Assembly: GCA_002412715.1 (NCBI GenBank)
Contig: DHVP01000029.1
Span: 99,839-163,838, forward strand
Origin: Deltaproteobacteria bacterium UBA5205
GTDB taxonomy: Bacteria > Desulfobacterota > Syntrophorhabdia > Syntrophorhabdales > Syntrophorhabdaceae
Length of the DNA: 64,000 nt
Direction: 5' to 3'
Part shown: piece by piece, positions 60,487 through 64,000 of the stretch
Layout: each line of letters opens with the position of its first letter
How positions within the stretch are numbered: the first letter of the stretch is position 1
Notes under the pieces: generated by a model
Seen by the model: the letters and a program-made list of their open reading frames with translations, nothing else
Told to the model about the DNA's origin: nothing
Databases searched by the model: none
Program-made: the position numbers and the translations under genes

Positions 60487-60709
60487 GAAGTTTCTGTAAC
60501 ATCCTTCACAAGCACTGCAAGCTCGCGACCGTCGATCACGTGGCGCCTCAACCCGCTGAAAAAATATTTTGATTTTTTATTCCATTATTCCGGAGTGTTA
60601 GGAATTTGTGAGATTCCCTGGTTCCCAAAAAACTCCTTTTCTTCAATTTTTGGATACCCTGTATTCCACAACAGGACGGCTCTTTATTGGGATAAAGCCA
60701 AAAAACCTC

Positions 60710-60739
60710 TTGACATTAAAAGGGGTAATCGTTTAATAT
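60710..60739 (+). promoter_or_regulatory. Promoter of the str operon
   Basis: TTGACA (60710-60715), an 18-base spacer and TAATAT (60734-60739), about 70 bases before rpsL. It shows that the str operon has its own promoter here and is not a continuation of an rpoBC unit. Confidence 0.75.
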
Positions 60740-60809
60740 AGCACTGCTTTTTGCGCCACTGATGACCTATATCCCTTCAAGATAAGGGATTATTTTTTTG
60801 GAGGTATTG

Positions 60810-61184
60810 ATGCCTACTATTAACCAATTAGTGAGGCTTGGGAGAGAAGCCGTCAAAAAGAAGAGCTCTTCTCCAGCCCTGACGAACTGCCCGCAAAAGA
60901 GGGGAGTTTGCGTAAGGGTCTATACGACGACGCCCAAGAAACCGAACTCGGCACTCCGCAAGGTTGCCCGCGTGAGGCTCACGAACAGCATCGAAGTGAC
61001 GACCTATATCCCCGGTATCGGCCATAACCTGCAGGAACACTCAGTCGTCCTCATCAGGGGCGGCAGGGTAAAAGACTTACCAGGCGTCCGGTATCATATA
61101 ATCAGAGGGTCGCTTGATGCTAGCGGTGTTGCGAACAGGAAGAAGAGCAGGTCCAAGTATGGGGCAAAGAAACCGAAACAATAA
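60810..61184 (+). CDS. rpsL: 30S ribosomal protein S12
   Basis: Decoding-centre protein of the small subunit, 124 residues from the ATG at 60810 (PTINQLVRLGREAVKKK), with TTGGAGG upstream. The PKKPNSALRKVARV and GGRVKDLPGVRYHIIRG segments carry the lysines whose mutation gives streptomycin resistance; both look wild type. Confidence 0.97.
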   Translation: MPTINQLVRLGREAVKKKSSSPALTNCPQKRGVCVRVYTTTPKKPNSALRKVARVRLTNSIEVTTYIPGIGHNLQEHSVVLIRGGRVKDLPGVRYHIIRGSLDASGVANRKKSRSKYGAKKPKQ

Positions 61185-61197
61185 GGGAGCATAAGAA

Positions 61198-61668
61198 ATG
61201 CCACGCAAAGGACACATATCGAAACGGGAAAAAACCCCCGATCCTAAGTACAATGACATGATGGTTCAGAGGCTCATCAACTGCGTGATGCTCGACGGCA
61301 AGAAAAGCACGGCGTCGGGGATCGTATACGGTGCGATAAATCTCATCGAAGAGCGACTGAAAGAAGAAGGTCTCAAGATTTTTCACAAGGCCCTCGACAA
61401 CATCAAGCCGGAGATCGAGGTCAAGGCGAGACGTGTCGGCGGCGCCACCTACCAGGTACCTGTAGAAGTAAGGCTCAACAGAAAACTCTCACTCGGCATA
61501 AGATGGCTCATCCGCTATTCGCGGGCACGTTCAGAAAAGTCGATGATGGAGAGGCTTGCGGGCGAGTTGATCGACGCTTACAACAACAAGGGAAGCGCGG
61601 TCAAGAAAAGAGAAGACACCCACAAGATGGCAGAAGCCAACAAGGCCTTCGCACACTACAGGTGGTAA
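61198..61668 (+). CDS. rpsG: 30S ribosomal protein S7
   Basis: Primary 16S rRNA-binding assembly protein, 156 residues. PRKGHISKREKTPDPKYND at the start, KPEIEVKARRVGGATYQVPV and RWLIRYSRARSEKSMMERLA are typical. Follows rpsL by 13 bases. Confidence 0.97.
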   Translation: MPRKGHISKREKTPDPKYNDMMVQRLINCVMLDGKKSTASGIVYGAINLIEERLKEEGLKIFHKALDNIKPEIEVKARRVGGATYQVPVEVRLNRKLSLGIRWLIRYSRARSEKSMMERLAGELIDAYNNKGSAVKKREDTHKMAEANKAFAHYRW

Positions 61669-61678
61669 CAGGTTTATA

Positions 61679-63757
61679 ATGAACAATCGAGTAAGAAATG
61701 TGGGGATCATGGCGCACATCGATGCAGGGAAGACGACTGCAACGGAGAGGATCCTCTTTTATACCGGCGTCAACAACAGGATCGGCGAGGTTGATGATGG
61801 CGCCGCAACGATGGACTGGATGGAAGAAGAGAAGGAGAGGGGCATCACGATCACGGCCGCCGCGACCACCTGCTTCTGGCGGGACCACCGGATCAATATC
61901 ATCGATACTCCGGGACACATAGATTTCACCATCGAGGTCGGCAGGTCGCTTCGCGTTCTTGATGGGGCGGTGGCCCTTTTCTCGGGCGTCGAAGGTGTAG
62001 AACCTCAGTCGGAGACCGTCTGGAGACAGGCGGACCGGTACGGGGTACCCCGTATAGGGTTCATTAATAAAATGGACAGGCCCGGCTCGGACTTCGACAA
62101 ATGTACCGCCATGATGCGCGACATCCTGCGGGCCAACCCGCTTGCACTTCAGATACCCATCAAGAACGGCGATGACTTCATCGGGGTTATCGACATCATC
62201 GAAGAGAAGATGAACAGGTATGACAGGGACCGTCTGGGTCTCGACTGCGGTGATGAGGAAGTCCCCGAAGAGTACAAAGAAAAAGTCCATACGCTCAGAG
62301 AGGCAATGTTCGAGGCCTTGTCGGAGATTGATGATCACCTTATGGGACAATACCTCGAGGGTGGACACATCAGCAACGAGGCGATAAAGAACGTCATCAG
62401 AAAGGGAACCCTGGAAGGCAAGATTCTGCCGGTTCTTTGCGGCAGTGCTTTCAAGAACAAGGGGATTCAGCCGCTCCTCGATGCCATCGTCGATTACCTT
62501 CCGTCACCGGACGATGTTGCTCCCTACCAGTGCTGGACCAAGGAAGGCGAAGAGCTGAGTCTCAAAGGCATCGAAACAGAGCCGATGAGCGCCCTCGTCT
62601 TCAAGATAATGACGGACCCCTTCGTAGGTCACCTGAGCTACATCCGGGTTTATTCGGGCGAGCTCAAAGCAGGCGATACGATAACGAATACGTCACGGGA
62701 CAAAACGGAACGTGTGGGCAGGATACTCAGGCTCCACGCCAATAAACGCGAGGATGTCAAAAAGGTCAGCGCCGGCGATATTTGCGCTATCGTGGGATTA
62801 AAAGGGGCCATTACAGGCGACACCCTTGCATCCACCGATCACGACGTCGTCTTCGAGACCATCGAGATCCCTTCGCCTGTCCTGTCCTGTGCCATCACGC
62901 CGAAGAAAAAGGACGACCTGAAAAAGATGTGGCTGGTTTTCAACAAGTATACCGTTGAAGATCCGTCATTGACTGTGAAGCTCGATGGGGATACGGGCGA
63001 AGTGATCCTGTCCGGGATGGGCGAGCTCCATCTCGAGATCATCATGGACCGGGCCAAGAGGGAGCATGGCCTCAACATGGTCACGTCACCTCCACAGGTC
63101 GCCTATCGTGAAACTATCACCAGGCCCGCTTCGGCAGTGGGAAAATATATAAAACAATCGGGCGGCCGCGGGCAGTATGGCCACGTTGTCATCAATATAG
63201 CCCCTCATGATGGCGCCGATTTTGTCTTCGAGAACAAGATCATCGGTGGTGCCATACCCAAGGAATACATAAACAGCATCGAAACGGGCATCAGGGAGGC
63301 TCTGGAAAAGGGTATCTATCTGGGCTATCCCCTTATTAACGTTAAGGTGGAACTCATTGACGGTTCGTATCACGATGTCGATTCCTCGGAGCTGGCATTC
63401 AAGCTCGCGGGGTCCCTTGCCGTAAAAGAGGCCGTGTCGAAGGCAAACCCCGTAGTTCTTGAACCGATCATGAAGGTCGATATTCATTGCCCGCAGGAAG
63501 CCATGGGCGCCGTGATCGGAGACGCCACGTCGCGCAGGGGAAGAGTCCTTGAGGTCGATGAGCGAAATGGTTTCAAACACGTCCTTGCGCACGTCCCTCT
63601 TGATGAGATGTTTGGCTATACAACTCAGCTTCGCTCGTTGACGCAGGGACGCGGTTACTCCAGTATGGAATTTTTCCATTACCATCCCGTACCATCAAAC
63701 ATATTAGAGAATTTAAGAAGAAAAGATAAATTTGCAACGGAGGTCCTCTATGGGTAA
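61679..63757 (+). CDS. fusA: Elongation factor G
   Basis: Translocase GTPase, 692 residues. G1 AHIDAGKTTATERILFYTG, the switch region RGITITAAATTC, G3 DTPGHIDFTIEV and G4 NKMDRPGSDF are present, followed by domains II to V ending with GYSSMEFFHYHPVPSNI. The stop overlaps the tuf start. Confidence 0.97.
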   Translation: MNNRVRNVGIMAHIDAGKTTATERILFYTGVNNRIGEVDDGAATMDWMEEEKERGITITAAATTCFWRDHRINIIDTPGHIDFTIEVGRSLRVLDGAVALFSGVEGVEPQSETVWRQADRYGVPRIGFINKMDRPGSDFDKCTAMMRDILRANPLALQIPIKNGDDFIGVIDIIEEKMNRYDRDRLGLDCGDEEVPEEYKEKVHTLREAMFEALSEIDDHLMGQYLEGGHISNEAIKNVIRKGTLEGKILPVLCGSAFKNKGIQPLLDAIVDYLPSPDDVAPYQCWTKEGEELSLKGIETEPMSALVFKIMTDPFVGHLSYIRVYSGELKAGDTITNTSRDKTERVGRILRLHANKREDVKKVSAGDICAIVGLKGAITGDTLASTDHDVVFETIEIPSPVLSCAITPKKKDDLKKMWLVFNKYTVEDPSLTVKLDGDTGEVILSGMGELHLEIIMDRAKREHGLNMVTSPPQVAYRETITRPASAVGKYIKQSGGRGQYGHVVINIAPHDGADFVFENKIIGGAIPKEYINSIETGIREALEKGIYLGYPLINVKVELIDGSYHDVDSSELAFKLAGSLAVKEAVSKANPVVLEPIMKVDIHCPQEAMGAVIGDATSRRGRVLEVDERNGFKHVLAHVPLDEMFGYTTQLRSLTQGRGYSSMEFFHYHPVPSNILENLRRKDKFATEVLYG

Positions 63758-64000
63758 GAAAAAGTTTGAACGGACGAAACCACATGTGAACATAGGAACC
63801 ATCGGACATATAGATCACGGGAAGACCACCCTGACGAGTGCCATCACACGGTGTCTTGCCAATAAAGGTCAGGCCGAGTGGATTCCCTTTGACCAGATCG
63901 ACAAGGCCCCGGAAGAAAAGGAAAGGGGCATCACCATCGCCACCGCCCACGTGGAGTACGAGACGGACAACCGTCACTACGCGCACGTCGACTGCCCCGG
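63750..64000 (+). CDS. tuf: Elongation factor Tu (partial, runs off the window)
   Basis: The first 83 residues are present: KFERTKPHVNIGTIGHIDHG with the GHIDHGKTT G1 loop, then ERGITIATAHVEYETDNRHY and AHVDCPG. The ATG lies inside the fusA stop region (8-base overlap) with CGGAGG upstream. The rest lies beyond position 64000. Confidence 0.95.
   Translation, partial: MGKKKFERTKPHVNIGTIGHIDHGKTTLTSAITRCLANKGQAEWIPFDQIDKAPEEKERGITIATAHVEYETDNRHYAHVDCP

Overview
The window comes from a Gram-negative bacterium: it has an outer-membrane porin with a C-terminal Phe, Lgt, a meso-DAP-type MurE and periplasmic signal peptides. Gene content and protein style fit an anaerobic member of the Desulfobacterota (former Deltaproteobacteria), perhaps a Syntrophorhabdales-like syntroph. 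That placement is inference only. Most genes sit in tightly overlapping operons with clear Shine-Dalgarno sites.\n\nLayout. (1) 1-6060: the phosphate-starvation locus pstSCAB-phoU, converging on a porin gene. Both promoters carry 11-bp-phased TTAAC repeats that look like Pho boxes. (2) 6261-11321: five overlapping genes for membrane or secreted proteins, with zinc ribbons at both ends. None could be named, and one protein carries a Cys/Gln pattern like internal-thioester domains. (3) 11476-12535: a small K+ channel and a membrane/coiled-coil protein. (4) About 12540-22060: a mosaic island of four intact metabolic genes (D-2-hydroxyacid dehydrogenase, pyruvate kinase, ADP-forming acyl-CoA synthetase fused to a GNAT domain, and an AOR-family tungsten-type oxidoreductase). 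They are interspersed with fragments of at least six other genes (OLD nuclease, gpmA, site-2-protease CBS domain, a membrane-protein tail, P-type ATPase, GAPDH) and end at the 3' side of a tRNA-Ala(GGC). (5) 22282-31207: housekeeping genes (SagB-like oxidoreductase, sixA, rmuC, SAM hydrolase, mtnA, gatB, mtgA, vapBC, ssb). (6) 31518-49171: a B12-binding radical SAM gene, then the whole division and cell-wall (dcw) cluster on the minus strand, mraZ to ftsZ, driven by a consensus promoter with MraZ boxes. (7) 49340-60411: greA, pilB/gspE, an L,D-transpeptidase, a TraB-like protein, a HAD phosphatase, lgt, beta-carbonic anhydrase, acs, a methyltransferase and an OFA-type MFS transporter. (8) 60710-64000: the str operon rpsL-rpsG-fusA-tuf, with tuf cut by the window edge.\n\nThe most striking observation is in the dcw cluster. 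The ftsI position holds a 282-residue FtsI relative whose SxxK serine and lysine are replaced and whose KTG region is missing, although the C-terminal PASTA domain is kept. The ftsW position holds an unrelated protein of about ten membrane segments with no SEDS motifs. The septal synthase pair FtsW-FtsI therefore appears to be jointly replaced by a non-catalytic pair inside an otherwise normal cluster. Other candidates are the zinc-ribbon/thioester-like operon, the gene-fragment island, and the tandem hairpin repeats in the acs leader.
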